Source: Apoda limacodes
Lineage: Eukaryota > Arthropoda > Insecta > Lepidoptera > Limacodidae
Assembly (NCBI GenBank): GCA_946406115.1
Contig: OX291545.1
Coordinates: 14,522,001-14,586,000 of the forward strand
Direction of reading: 5' to 3'
Length of the DNA: 64,000 nucleotides
The notes under the pieces are model-generated. The model made no database searches. It worked only from the letters and a program-made list of their open reading frames with translations, and was not told where the DNA came from. Shown here one piece after another: positions 1 through 11,098 of this stretch. Made by a program: the position numbers and the translations under genes. The stretch's first letter is position 1; each line of letters starts with the position of its first letter.

Positions 1-2
1 TT

Positions 3-489
3 GATTGGTCCGACTGGCTTCCTTTTTGGACTTACAATTCTACTGTTCACTCAGAAACCAAATATAGCCCATATGAACTCGTTTTCGGTAAGGCGTGTGT
101 CCTGCCGTCAAATCTTAGAAAAGACATAATAGAACCGTTATACAACTTCGAAGATTATCCAAGCGAACTGAAATACTGTTTAAGTATATCTCAAAAAGAA
201 GTCAGGGAAAATCTTATTAAGTCAAAAATACGTAGAACAGTATTATGATAGATATACAAAGCCAATGTCTTAGAATATAGGAGACGAAATTATAGTTTAA
301 AATGAAACAGGAAACAAGCTAGCACAACTTTATTTAGGGCCTTACACTGTAGTAAAAGATAAATCACTAAATGTACTGGTACGAGTTAATAATAGGCGTA
401 TCGAATGGATACATAAAAACCGAACAAAATTATATAAGCACGCAACGTGTAATAGAATGTATAAACCTATACATGGTTATGTATTTTGA
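3..489 (+). pseudogene. Ty3/gypsy-type retrotransposon pol 3' end (integrase C-terminus), degenerate
   Basis: Frame 3 from the window edge reads through a typical integrase segment with the motif YSPYELVFGK and runs to an in-frame TGA at 246-248. The homologous reading continues one frame over from about 235: a basic DRYTKP stretch, then LAQLYLGPYTVVKD and an RRIEWIHKNRTKLY end, which resembles the chromodomain-like tail of gypsy integrases. It stops at 487-489. Two further in-frame stops (in the codons after KPMS and after DEIIV) plus the frameshift show it is dead. The element enters from the left, so gag, protease and RT are outside the window. The assignment to Ty3/gypsy rather than Pao/Bel rests on the YSPYEL-type motif and is fairly secure. 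Confidence 0.75.
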
Positions 490-919
490 ATGAATAATAA
501 CAGTTTCAAACAATGTTATAAATCGTAACTGCGAATAAGCGAGCTATAAATGTATAAGTATAAAATTGTATAACAAAGACGAGGAGTCGTTCGCCAGACG
601 TAACATGCAATATTTGTGTATACAAAGCCGATGTAATGTAAACAAAGCCGATCTCACGGCTCTGTCAACTTTCTGATAAAAGCTACTTGTACTATAATTG
701 AATAAGGTTTAACCGACTTGGAAAAAGATGATACTTTTAAGATTGAGTTGATTTAAATTTAAGATTTGATATTTCCAAAACTTACTTATTTGATTTGACT
801 TTGTATAACATTATAGTGTTATATTTTTTTTTGTGTGTATTCTTATATGTTTGATTTATGTTGTTGTTTTTGATAAAATTTTAAATTTTTGTATTAAATT
901 TAAATTATTTTTTTTCTGT

Positions 920-1032
920 AAAGGAGATGTGATGGTATAGTATGTTCTTATTTATGTGTAATGTAATTCTATGAATAAATCAGTAGCATGACAAGTCTTG
1001 AGTTTGACTGACGCGTCCCTCGCCCGACATCA
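920..1032 (+). repeat. Putative polypurine tract and short 3' LTR of the gypsy-like element
   Basis: A purine run (920-927, AAAGGAGA) is followed directly by TGTGATGG. The segment contains ATGAATAAATCAG, a possible polyadenylation signal, and ends with ...CGCCCGACATCA at 1032. The TG...CA ends and the position downstream of the integrase fit a short 3' LTR of about 105 bp. The 5' LTR is not in the window, so the limits are unproven. The 430 bp between the pol stop and this LTR is AT-rich with no coding signal. Confidence 0.45.
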
Positions 1033-3110
1033 GAACATCTTTACGCAGAAAAAAAAGAAATATTCCATAAAACCTGATCTTTTCAAAACACAACAAAATA
1101 AATGGTATAGTGCTAAAGAACCCCCACTTTAAACATATTTGTAATTTTATCTGGAATTTCTCAGTATTCAATTCTATTATATTTCAATGCTATTCTAGCC
1201 ATTTCGTAGTGTAATTGTTTTAACAAATTGTGATATGAGTATCCTACTTTGGTAGTAGGTATCTTATCGGTATCAAACAAGCATTCAAAGGGGAATGACC
1301 AGAAGTCAATAGCCGATTAGCTAACGAATACTTACTGACCTATAATCGTTCCATTGTTAATCAGTTAATCAGTAAAATATTTTTTTAAACATACTTTTTT
1401 AAGAATGCTTTTTCTCAGGGTTTAAGGGAGGACTTTGGAAATTTCTTTACCGAAACAATTCAAAAAGAGAGAAAAGGGGTCAGCTTACGATTTTTTTTAT
1501 TAAACAAAAAATCATGAGGCATGTTTTCATATTTTTCAGGGTTTAAACCATATCCCGAAGACTACGTCATTTCAGTCAGATCTACTTAGCAGATCCGGAG
1601 AAATCCTTGCCCAAAAAATGTAACTTAGGTAGTATAATCTACTAAAGGCGTAATTAGGTAGTGAATCTGAATCAGATTTTTCCCTTACAAACTTCGGTAT
1701 ACTAAGTATCTATAACTGTAACTATAATTTACGTTTCGCCACTGACAATCAATGCGATATTCTTTAATTAATATCGCTATTTACTAAATTCGTTAACAGA
1801 TATTTTCTTTGCTGTAGTCGCAAAATGCATATACATTCATAAAATGCGTACCAAAGTTTTTGTTGAATTCATACATTTAATTAATTCATTAAAAACTCTG
1901 GTTACTAAGCAATTTACCGTGCATTTTATAGATTTTTATGTTCTTTTGCGACTATTGTAAATAGCGATATATGATTATATATAGCGCACTAGCTTTTGCC
2001 AGCGGTACCACCACCCACCCTTGATTCGGTTATCGGTGTAGGATTTTAAGTAGCGAAATGTTTTCCGGTTAAGATATTTAGGGTGTGTAACGTAGTCTGT
2101 ATGAAAAACTTTAGATCGGATTCACCTTAATACGATTGATATAAAATGACAAATACATTGTTGACACACAAGGCATTTATTGAAAGTTTTACAGAGTTCT
2201 CAACCAACTTAACAATAATTTTAAGAACAATGTTCGACAAACTACGTTTATGCGATTCACATTTTGAATTTATAAAGCAAGAGATCCAAATCGAAACAAC
2301 CCACCTAAAACTCAGTGTCAATATTAGTTTGTAATCCTAATTAATATTTAAAATAATTAATCGGGTTAGTAAACTAAAGAAAGTTCATATTTTAAAGTAA
2401 TTAGATTAAAATATAAAAGTATTTTTGAACTTTCTTTTTTGTAACATTTTTCTTGTAAACACTGTCTACTAAGTTTAATATAGTCACACGTTGTGACTCA
2501 CAATTATTAGGGTTAGAAAATCCAGACACCGGCGGTCAGTTACTGATTGGCGTGCGTCAATTTGAAGATGGAAGTAAATAAACCTACTATGTTTTACTAA
2601 GCAATCGTCTCACACATCACCTTTTTCCTATACCCCAAATTAAGAATATTCACAAAAATTATTATTTTTATTTAAGAATGTCGTTAAAATATTTTCAAGG
2701 ACTAATTTAATTAAACAAGGCAGATTTTTAAATTCTGAAACACATATAAACCGCGCGGTTCCCGCAAAGCAACTGAATTAACTCCTTGGGCTGTACAGTA
2801 ATAAAACCATGTGAATACCGCGCGGTTACATTTTCTTGCGAATGTATATTGTAAATATGTTCATATTAATAAGACCCCACGCTAAAAACGTGCTATTCTG
2901 AAACCGCACAATTACCGTCGTGTCTGGACGTAGCCTTAATAGTTGAAGGCATTGCTATTATAAAAATAACATTTGCTATGTACTTAGCTATAAAATAAGC
3001 TGCTAAAACACTTGAATTCACTAAGACTTGGTTTCTTTTAAGAAATATTAATTTTAAGGATTTTAAAAACTACGAAATTTTGCTTTGCACATTTTTTAGG
3101 TTCTATTTCG
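1033..3110. other. Intergenic stretch with one short foldback element
   Basis: No gene is recognised. It contains a foldback at 1771-1970, a copy of a dispersed repeat beginning CTAGCTTTTGCC near 1990, and two GC-rich palindromes near 2750 and 2820. Short ORFs here, such as 2146-2334, show no motif or splice context and are probably chance. Confidence 0.5.
1771..1970. repeat. Foldback/MITE with ATATCGCTATTTAC inverted ends
   Basis: ATATCGCTATTTAC at 1771-1784 is the exact reverse complement of 1957-1970. A second inner pair (GTCGCAAAA...CATAAAATGC) is also inverted, so the unit folds imperfectly. No coding capacity. The family is unknown. Confidence 0.55.
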
Positions 3111-3117
3111 CAATTTT

Positions 3118-3123
3118 TTTATT
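3118..3123 (-). terminator. Candidate polyadenylation signal of the BTBD gene
   Basis: AATAAA on the minus strand, about 110 nt past the stop of the BTB-BACK gene. It is the first clear hexamer in an A/T-rich 3' region, so the assignment is by position only. Confidence 0.4.
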
Positions 3124-3233
3124 TTTTCTTTTAATTTTATCACATTTTTTTCTACTAAGATAATAAATATTACACACTATAATAATTTAAAACTGAATAT
3201 AACTTATCAGTAGTACTAGGTATTTAATTATAA

Positions 3234-4574
3234 TTATAAACAAAACTTCAATCCAACCAAAAAGCTTCCAACTGAATTTCTGTTCTTGTATAAATCATCA
3301 AATTCAAGAGTAATTCTTTGATCATCATATTCCCTGTCTCTGTATTCAACAACATAGGTCGATACACGAGATCCATTTTGAGGCCATTCAAAATTAATTT
3401 TATACCATTCATCTTTTTTAATAAAACAAGGATTAGTTAGTTCTATATCAATAATAGAATCATGCTCAACTGTGTTCATAAAATTTGTGTACTTAATAAT
3501 ACAGTTGTCTGATTCACGTGCAATTGAAACTGAAAATTGTTCGGAATATGCCTTTGTGACATTATTTTGAAAAGTAACTAAAGGTGCCATTTTAGTTGGA
3601 ACACAAAGAGACTTAACAAATACAGACTTGTTTGCCTTTATTCTTGACTCTATTATGTGATTACTAGAATCTATAACGATAGGCGCAACCGGCCTTAAAG
3701 GACTACGGTGACAAAGGTGCCACTGCAGTTGTATTGAACTCCGCGGGGGTCTTGCTGACGGACTTAATGAGTATACATCACATATTTCTTTTCTGTCATG
3801 TTTATTTGCATTCAAAATATAGTCTAATTCATTATGGAGTAGGAGATTGCTGGTGTCTTTAACAATATCGTTTAAATCATCTTCAGATAGTGTACTGAAC
3901 CTTAATAAATTTAAAATACCATTCTTAGTCAGCAAATCTCGTCTAATTTTTATATTAATGGGATCATCATTTTGTTTACAATATTGTGTGGTCCATTCAA
4001 AAACGTGTTTTATGAGATTTTTTTCAGATATATTAATCTCATCACTTTGAAGAATTGATCTTAAGCAAGATGGTGTTATAAGACTCTTATTTTCCTGAAA
4101 TAAATAATCGGCATGTTCGCAAAATAATTTGAGTGCAAATAAATACAATCTGCTGTCTTGCATATAATCAGGGTAGTTCAAAACTGTCATAACATTATCA
4201 ACACTCAGGTTTTCTTGTATGTATGCCACACACATGTCATAAAGATGTTCCAGAAGATACTTTCTCGAAGCATACAACAACTCGAATGCTTCTTCTATAG
4301 AAGTTATTTCAATGTTATCTGTGTAAATGTAATTGAGTAATAGTTGAAAAATATCAGGTTCAATATCTGTTATGATAACTTTGTCATTGCTAGATAATGG
4401 TCCATAAAACATGGCTTCAAATACTGGGCTGCTAGTACCTAATATTAATTTGTGTGCTTTGAAATCCGTGCCAGATACTGAAAAAGTACAATCGCTCCAT
4501 TCGTAAGAAACTAATAACTTCTTGACACGGTCATACAAAGTAGAATGTTTCAGTTCATTGCCACCGTAACCCAT
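3234..4574 (-). CDS. BTB/POZ-BACK domain protein, BTBD1/2/3/6-like
   Basis: Uninterrupted 446-codon reading. Residues about 17-122 form a BTB/POZ domain (WSDCTFSV, then FKAHKLILGTSSPVFEAMFYG, then DIEPDIFQLLLNYIYTD). Residues about 127-235 match a BACK domain (VMTVLNYPDYMQDSRLYLF..LFCEHAD). The C-terminal 150 residues end in GSFLVGLKFCL and look like a divergent PHR-type beta domain, as in BTBD1/2/3/6. Family members commonly act as substrate adaptors for Cullin-3 E3 ligases; the substrate cannot be told from sequence. TTTTTACAG lies directly before the ATG, so the ATG sits at or next to a 3' splice site. An upstream, perhaps non-coding, exon is likely, and a few more N-terminal codons are possible. 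The nearest host gene, ICE1, is 11 kb away and unrelated. Confidence 0.85.
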   Translation of the reverse strand: MGYGGNELKHSTLYDRVKKLLVSYEWSDCTFSVSGTDFKAHKLILGTSSPVFEAMFYGPLSSNDKVIITDIEPDIFQLLLNYIYTDNIEITSIEEAFELLYASRKYLLEHLYDMCVAYIQENLSVDNVMTVLNYPDYMQDSRLYLFALKLFCEHADYLFQENKSLITPSCLRSILQSDEINISEKNLIKHVFEWTTQYCKQNDDPINIKIRRDLLTKNGILNLLRFSTLSEDDLNDIVKDTSNLLLHNELDYILNANKHDRKEICDVYSLSPSARPPRSSIQLQWHLCHRSPLRPVAPIVIDSSNHIIESRIKANKSVFVKSLCVPTKMAPLVTFQNNVTKAYSEQFSVSIARESDNCIIKYTNFMNTVEHDSIIDIELTNPCFIKKDEWYKINFEWPQNGSRVSTYVVEYRDREYDDQRITLEFDDLYKNRNSVGSFLVGLKFCL

Positions 4575-5674
4575 CTGTAAAAAATAAATATTAAAATAAG
4601 AAAACTATTTTATTCATCTCCTAAACCTGGCAGCAAAAAAAAATTTGCACAAAATGAGACTTAATAGGGTATACATAGGTAGCTTAATTACCCTGGGCGT
4701 ACCAACAAAACAGCCTTTCCTTCTGCCCCTTGCTGCACGCCACATGCCTTTAAGCACTTAGCTGATTTATAGATAGGGTAGTTCAGTGTAATGATGCAAT
4801 GCAATTAGGGTCTTTTTTTATCAAATTTGCAAAAGTTACTGACTAATTTAAGCTTTCCCGAATCTCGCAACAGACACTTGCCTATCTATAAAACATAAAA
4901 ACAATACCCTAGAATCCCATAGTACAAAATCACAAGTTATTGCAAATTATAACTGAGATTCTTATGCTCAAAACTGTTGGGTTTTAGCATACAAATCAAA
5001 TTAAAAAATGAAGCTGTAGTCAAATTAAAAATTATCAGTAGGTACGTCCGCTATTTTTCACAACCAGCTAAAATATCCAGCCACTTAGCACTGTTATAAT
5101 TTATTGATAATCTTAATGGTATGACACCCAAAATTTATCACCAGTAAGCAAATTGAAGCAAATTTCTGGCACCCAAGTAAATGATCAAGAATCAAAGCTA
5201 TTGAGATAAGTATGTATTGATCTTATCAATTATAGGATTATAGGAAATAAAGAGTATAGGGACATCACAAGTTTTGATAAATACTTACTTTCTGGCTGGG
5301 TGTTATTTGTTTCTTTCTTTTCATAATCAATAAAGAAGCATCCCCATATAAACAGATGACTTTTTTATTTCTTTTGTGTATAAGGGAGTGCTACTCTATT
5401 GAAAAAAAAGTTTTCAATCTAAACTAGCTCAGACGCTAAAATAGACTGGTCTAGAATGTTTTCATTTTCAATACAATTACATCAATAATTCTACAATTTA
5501 TATCCGAAATACAGTGAACCCCATGGGGATAATTTGTGTTTGTTTTTTACTTTTATTTTCACAATTATTTTTTACCAAAGCAAACATATTACAGAGGTAT
5601 ACCTATTGAGATGTCTATTATGGAACATAATTTATTTTTTATACATTTTGACCTCTCAATAACGACATGCTTTA

Positions 5675-5985
5675 GTACTTCAAGGTAACCTGCAGCCGCC
5701 CAACGAAAAATAGCGTGTGTCATGAATGAAACACTAGGCTGTTAACGTTAAAAAAGAATGGTAAATTTCTTTTTTTTTTATTATCATATTGGAGTAGCCA
5801 ACTTGAATCCTCTTTTAAATAATGATGTTTATTATTGCCAGAATTAGTCGGAAATTTTGTTCTCCTCTCCTGCTATAACAAGTACAGGAGGTGTGGGGCA
5901 GTTTAATACTTCAAGGTAACTTGCAGCCTCCCAATGACAAATGGCGTGTGACATGAAAGAAACACTGCGCTCTTAGTTAGTTGGA
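5675..5985. repeat. Direct duplication of a segment of about 70 bp
   Basis: The segment starting TACTTCAAGGTAACCTGCAG (near 5672) recurs near 5909 as TACTTCAAGGTAACTTGCAG, each followed by GCGTGTG.CATGAA.GAAACACT. The copies are about 235 bp apart and diverged. Probably part of a decayed transposon. Confidence 0.5.
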
Positions 5986-6059
5986 CCTATGTTTTCCGCA
6001 CTTCGCCTCATGATAGTGCCATTGTACGTAGGTAACCGGTTCATTTCATTGGTAACTCA

Positions 6060-6290
6060 TACCATCCTAGCTCCGTCCAGAAATCGAGGAGGCATCTGAT
6101 GTTATTCAGCGCCTCTCCCATGGTTTGTGGATTCTTAAGGAGCCTTGTCCGTTGGTCGCTCACGCTTTTCCAACGTGGAACCTCGTGAGAAGGTGTCTCC
6201 TTGGCTTCAATGCAGCCCCTGCATAGAGGACTGTCGGTAACACCGATATTAAAAAAGTGTTTGTTTAGCGGGCCGTGATCTGTTAGGTAT
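6060..6290 (-). pseudogene. Non-LTR retrotransposon fragment, RNase H C-terminal tail
   Basis: The minus strand reads LTDHGPLNKHFFNIG, DSPLCRGC, EAKETPSHEV and a closing LLDFWTELGW. This is the layout of the tail after RNase H in LINEs of the I/R1/Jockey kind: an LTGHG-type motif, a CxxC pair, then ETxxH. There is no start or complete domain, so it is a 5'-truncated relic. Confidence 0.65.
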
Positions 6291-7029
6291 AATGTTAACT
6301 ATTAGTGCAGTCATTGGAGCGAAAAATAGGGTCTAACCTCCGAATTTTTTTACTGTGAACCGATTTGCATGAAATTTTGGAATTAGGCTCATCTTACCCT
6401 TAACTTCAAAAGTGAAAATGCTCTGAGCTCCGCCTATTATTTTTAAGGGGTGTAAACAACCCCTTAATGGAAAACTTGAAATTGAGCCATTTTATCGCTA
6501 GAAAACGTGTTTAATATTAAGTGGTGAAATTGTAAAGTGTTTTATAACACAATTACCTCATAATAAAATCATTTTCAAACCCTTGAAAACCTTACAACCC
6601 TTGCAAACAACCAACAACTAAATTGAAAAAATCACTAAAAAATACTTTGTTATGACATAAAAAGATTTAATGAAAAAGGATTTAAATGTTATTCCACATT
6701 CTCGAAAACAGTAAATATATATGATGGTTGGCCCCTCCGAGCAATACACATACTTACCTTCGTTCAAATGTGTTATATATACATAATATATGTCCGTAAC
6801 CTGGTTCTTCAATGCAATTTTTTGCAGTTCACAGTGACACTCCAGGACACTGGGCTCTTAACGTGATAAGAAAAAAAGATTGGTAAATACTTACTTTCTG
6901 GCAGGGTGTTATTTTTTTCTTTTCTTTTTATAATAAATCAAGAAGCATCCCCATAGGTTTAATATTTTTAAAAATGGGCAGAAGCGATTTTTTTTAAAAA
7001 AGACAATCATAATTAAAGTCAGTCAATTT

Positions 7030-8255
7030 TTAAATTAGGTTTTTACAAACACTTTTGAATCGGCAAAGTTATGAAATACTATTTTTTTAAATACGGTTCA
7101 CAATGTTGTTGATTTCTACCGAGAAGAATCCGGCAACAAACTTGATAATGACTTTTTTTTAAAAATCATAAAAAATACAAATACAACCAATGATTTTTTT
7201 AAAAAAAATTTAAGCTGTACAATTATATGTTATTTTCATTTTAATTTGGTTTAGCTATGCGTCCTATAATTGAGCATCTTCAGTCCCATGGATTTTTATC
7301 ATTTACATAGTCTGAAATATTGTAGTATGCTTTTTTACAAAGTTGTTTGATAAAAGATTTAAATTTACTAATATTATAAGGAACTTTGTTGCAGTGTGTA
7401 CATTGCCCTATAAAAGAGTTTTAATAATAAAAGAGTCTACTTTTGTGTAGACATGTATCATGCACCAACAGCTAATTTTTACTTCTAGCATTTACTTTGT
7501 GAACGTCACTTTTCTTGCTGAGACTATTGATATTTTCATGTACACATAAAATATTTTTATTTATGTACTGTGACGCTTAAGTTAAAATATTAACTTCCCT
7601 AAACCCATTCCTCAGAGATATCCTAGATCCTAATTTGTTAATACCATGAGTTGCCCGTTTTTGTAAAACAAATATTGTATTTACATCAGCAGTGCTACCC
7701 CACAATAAGATACCATATGTCATTAAACTATGGAAATAGCTAAAATATACTATTTTTGCAGTTTCGACTGTTATATGGCGTGACAAAAGGGATCAAGAAG
7801 CCATAGATTAACATCATAGATAATAGATTAGGCTGTACTGGATGTGACATCGACATCAGTCAATTGTCTTATTTTCTTGATTGCATACACAGCAGAGCCA
7901 AATTTTTTGGCTAGGTTATGAATATGAGGACCCCATTGAAGTTTGGACTCTAGCGTTATGCCAAGAAAGACCGTTGAGTTACCAATTTTATTGCTCACCA
8001 TTTATATTAATACATGTCTGGATCTGACTAACATTTGGTAATGTAAATTTAACACATTTGGTTTTCTTCTTGGTTAAACCAATTTACAATCATAGAAACG
8101 GCATTATTTAATTCATCATAACATGTCTGTTGTCTCTTAACTTTAAAAAATGAAGAGGTGTTGTCAAAAAATAAGACAATGTCATGGTTTTTTACATGAT
8201 ATGGGAAATCGTTAACGACCAGTTTCTAAGATTAGCTCATTCAAACAAAAAATCT
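7030..8255 (-). pseudogene. LINE (Jockey/CR1-like) reverse transcriptase 3' fragment
   Basis: Minus-strand readings in several frames give VNDFPYHVKNHDIVLFFDNTS (the position of the YADD motif, here altered to FFDN), then VNWFNQEENQ, and an intact stretch at 7577-7786 containing YFHSLMTYGILLWGSTADV and FVLQKRA, typical of the post-RT region. The end (KKAYYNISDYVNDKNPWD) and about 200 bp of 3' UTR match a second copy at 52530-53015 on the other strand. Multiple stops make it non-functional. The clade is uncertain. Confidence 0.75.
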
Positions 8256-10414
8256 CTTCAGCTTAATATATTTGTATAGATTTATAAAAAAAATAGACCA
8301 TTCACTAAAACTAAAGCAAAAAACAGGGGCAGGGAAATAATCGGAAATGTGTTTTTTTTACCTGATGTCATTTTCAATACAATAACATCAATAATTCAAC
8401 AATTAATATCTCCCACAGTTGAAATTTGGCCAAATCATTTTCTTATATTAGTAAGAACATAAAAAAAATTACATCCTAGGTTAATATACCTACAGGTATA
8501 AGTGACTAGCCCACATTTCTGAATTCAATTAGATATAAGGGGATGCTTCTTGACCAAATTAAAATTATTTTTATGCATAACTAAAACCAGGCCAAAAAGT
8601 ATGTACTTTGGTTTAAACAAAAATTAGTTTTTTGTTTCTCCTTTAACTTTGGTGACCCATTAAAGGCGCAATTTTCTAAATGCTGCATTTCCTAAATGAG
8701 TATTTAGTGAAGTTTTACAAAAGAATAGCAACATAGAAGCCTAGGTTTTAAAAATATTTTTCGAGGAGACGACAATATTCATATCCCGACATCCGTAATC
8801 TGACTTTTGCGCAAACGCACACCGATAAACAAATCTCGCTAAAAGTATTTCATTTGGGATTAATTTTAACAAAACCAGGTCAGTAGGTTATCTTAGAACC
8901 ATGAATTTCAATTCCCACTATAGATTTTGCATGAACAACGGCTATGGCACTAACCTTTCCTGTTTCCTCGACGAAAATAACCGTTAGCGTCAATAGAACA
9001 GATTCAATTTCTTCGGGAACTGTAATGTAGCGTAAAAACGTATGAACAGTAGTTTCTAGACAATTTTGTAATTGTTCCGTAACATAAAAATATAAAATAC
9101 CGTTAACCTTCTCATCTGATATTGATATAATTTACAAATCAAACAAAAACTACGGCATTATTTATGTTTACCTTTGTTTTATTTTTATATTTAGAGCCTT
9201 GTCTGAAATCTTTTAGCCTTTCTTAAGCAATTGTCCAACATCGGTACCGGTCCGTTACTCGATCACAAAAAACCACGGCCTTAGTTGGTTTAAGTTTGTT
9301 AATTAATTGATTAATTGTTAAAGAATGGCTTTCATTTCGGTCTACGCCCAAACATTCCGCCAGTTGTTTTATCTAAAACAAAAAAGGACATCACAACATA
9401 TAAAACAAACAAATAAGAGTGAGAGAGGATTATAGTAAGTGGTAAGGGACATATTAATGCACGCAAAAGAGTTACAGTTTCATATTAAAGGTTTTAATGA
9501 ATTTTGTTAAACATAATACTGCATGTTGACAGGGCGAGGAATTTTTGGGTGGAAGATGTCATATAGGGTATTTAGGGCAGATGAAAAATATGTGGTCTAC
9601 ACTACCTTCGGCAATGCCACACTTACAAATATAATGGTCCCTAACTTTAATTTTAGCTAAAAATACTGGAGTACATGCATGTTCAGTCTTAGACGGCATA
9701 TGGTCGACGTAACTAATTTGTCACGATTTCGAAACCGAATGAATCAAGGTTTTATAGGGATAATAGGTTTCCATATATGACTCCAATTTACTGCCTTTTA
9801 GCTAATCTTAGTAAGTCTGAAAAAAAATTTATTAACGTTTTGTACATCTGTCTGAACTGCTTATTTAGGCCTGTGGACATCATTTTTATTGCTTTCCATT
9901 CCACTGTGAGCTGGGACCCAGGCAACGACGATTTTTATATTCTTAATATAATTGGGGTTTTTTTAAACCAATTGACTATAACAGTTTTAAATCAGCTTTT
10001 GAATCTGGAAGATTTATTGATTAAGTAAGTTGATGGGATTCTATATATGAAATGTCTTCTAATAAGGCTATAGATTATCCTGTGAAAACTAAAGTTTGTG
10101 GAGGATCTTTAAAATTGAGGACAATTTTATATTTTGGAATCAAGACGGCAGAACCTACCGCACTTTCTTTAGAAAGTTTGGAGGCATGGGCGTAGCCAGA
10201 TACGGGCAGAGGGGCAGCTGCAAAAAGTACCTATTCGGATCACTCACATTTTTTACTGCTACTACACTGCAACGTTTTACAACAGTCGTCTGTCCAACCT
10301 TCCATTAGTTGAGAGAGAGGCAATTCGTAAGTGTTTTGATGTTAAGTCGTATTGGCCCGCCATTGCTTCAGTAGCGATTTGTACGGTTGCCACTACAGGA
10401 TCGTCTAAAGGTGC

Positions 10415-10821
10415 GTACAGATTATTTGCAACGTAACATTTCCTACACATTTTAAAGAAGAATAAACTGCGCGCACGCTACGTGCATTCGCAGGGCGCAC
10501 GTTGGTTCCCTATTGTCGGTTTTTCCACGAACGCTTTGAGTGCCCACAATGTTATCTGGACGGCTAATTCGCGGCGGACCTGCCTATTACCTGCCTATTT
10601 GAATTGTCGATTCTAAAAATGGATGGAGATAACGACGGGGACCTTTTTTATACACTGGTATAATAAAATAATTGAAACACCAATATAGCCATGTACACTT
10701 CAAATCAAACGGCTCCACGGCGTGCGCGCTGAACACTGCCAGGAATGGCCGTTGTTGAGGCGCGCGGACCGTTCACATACATTCTTGTTGCATTGCATCT
10801 TGTGTTGCAAATAATCTGTAC
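10415..10821. repeat. MITE with 18-bp perfect terminal inverted repeats
   Basis: GTACAGATTATTTGCAAC at 10415-10432 is exactly inverted at 10804-10821. The 407-bp body is GC-richer than its surroundings and non-coding. It lies inside the hAT element at 10185-12817. The target duplication is not clear. Confidence 0.7.
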
Positions 10822-10931
10822 CAAGCTTAACAGTCAACTGTTCGTCTAACCTTTCACGAGTAGAGATGTAGTTCCTCAGTTTTTGATGATGTTAAGTCGT
10901 GTTGACACGCGATCGCTTTATTTATTATCTA

Positions 10932-11098
10932 CTAGCTTTTGTCCGCGGTTCCGCCCTCCTGAAATTCGATTATCGGTACAGGCTTTCAACGGCAACTCCT
11001 CAATTAAAGGAAAAAAAAACCACTCACACTTGAGGTTTTCAAGTAGCCTATGTCAGACAAATAGACAGACAGACTGAGTTTCTTTCGCATGAATGATA
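10932..11098. repeat. Dispersed lepidopteran-type repeat
   Basis: Starts CTAGCTTTTGTCCGCGGTTCCGCC and ends near CTTTCGCATGAATGATATTAGTATGGA, with a block of short 'cagacagacaga' repeats. This layout is very common in moth and butterfly genomes. Related pieces begin near 1990 (the start) and, inverted, near 53790. The element class is not settled here. Confidence 0.5.

Noticed and set aside
2127..2334. Overlapping ORFs of 62-64 codons on both strands
   Set aside because: No motif, no splice or promoter context, and the length is expected by chance.
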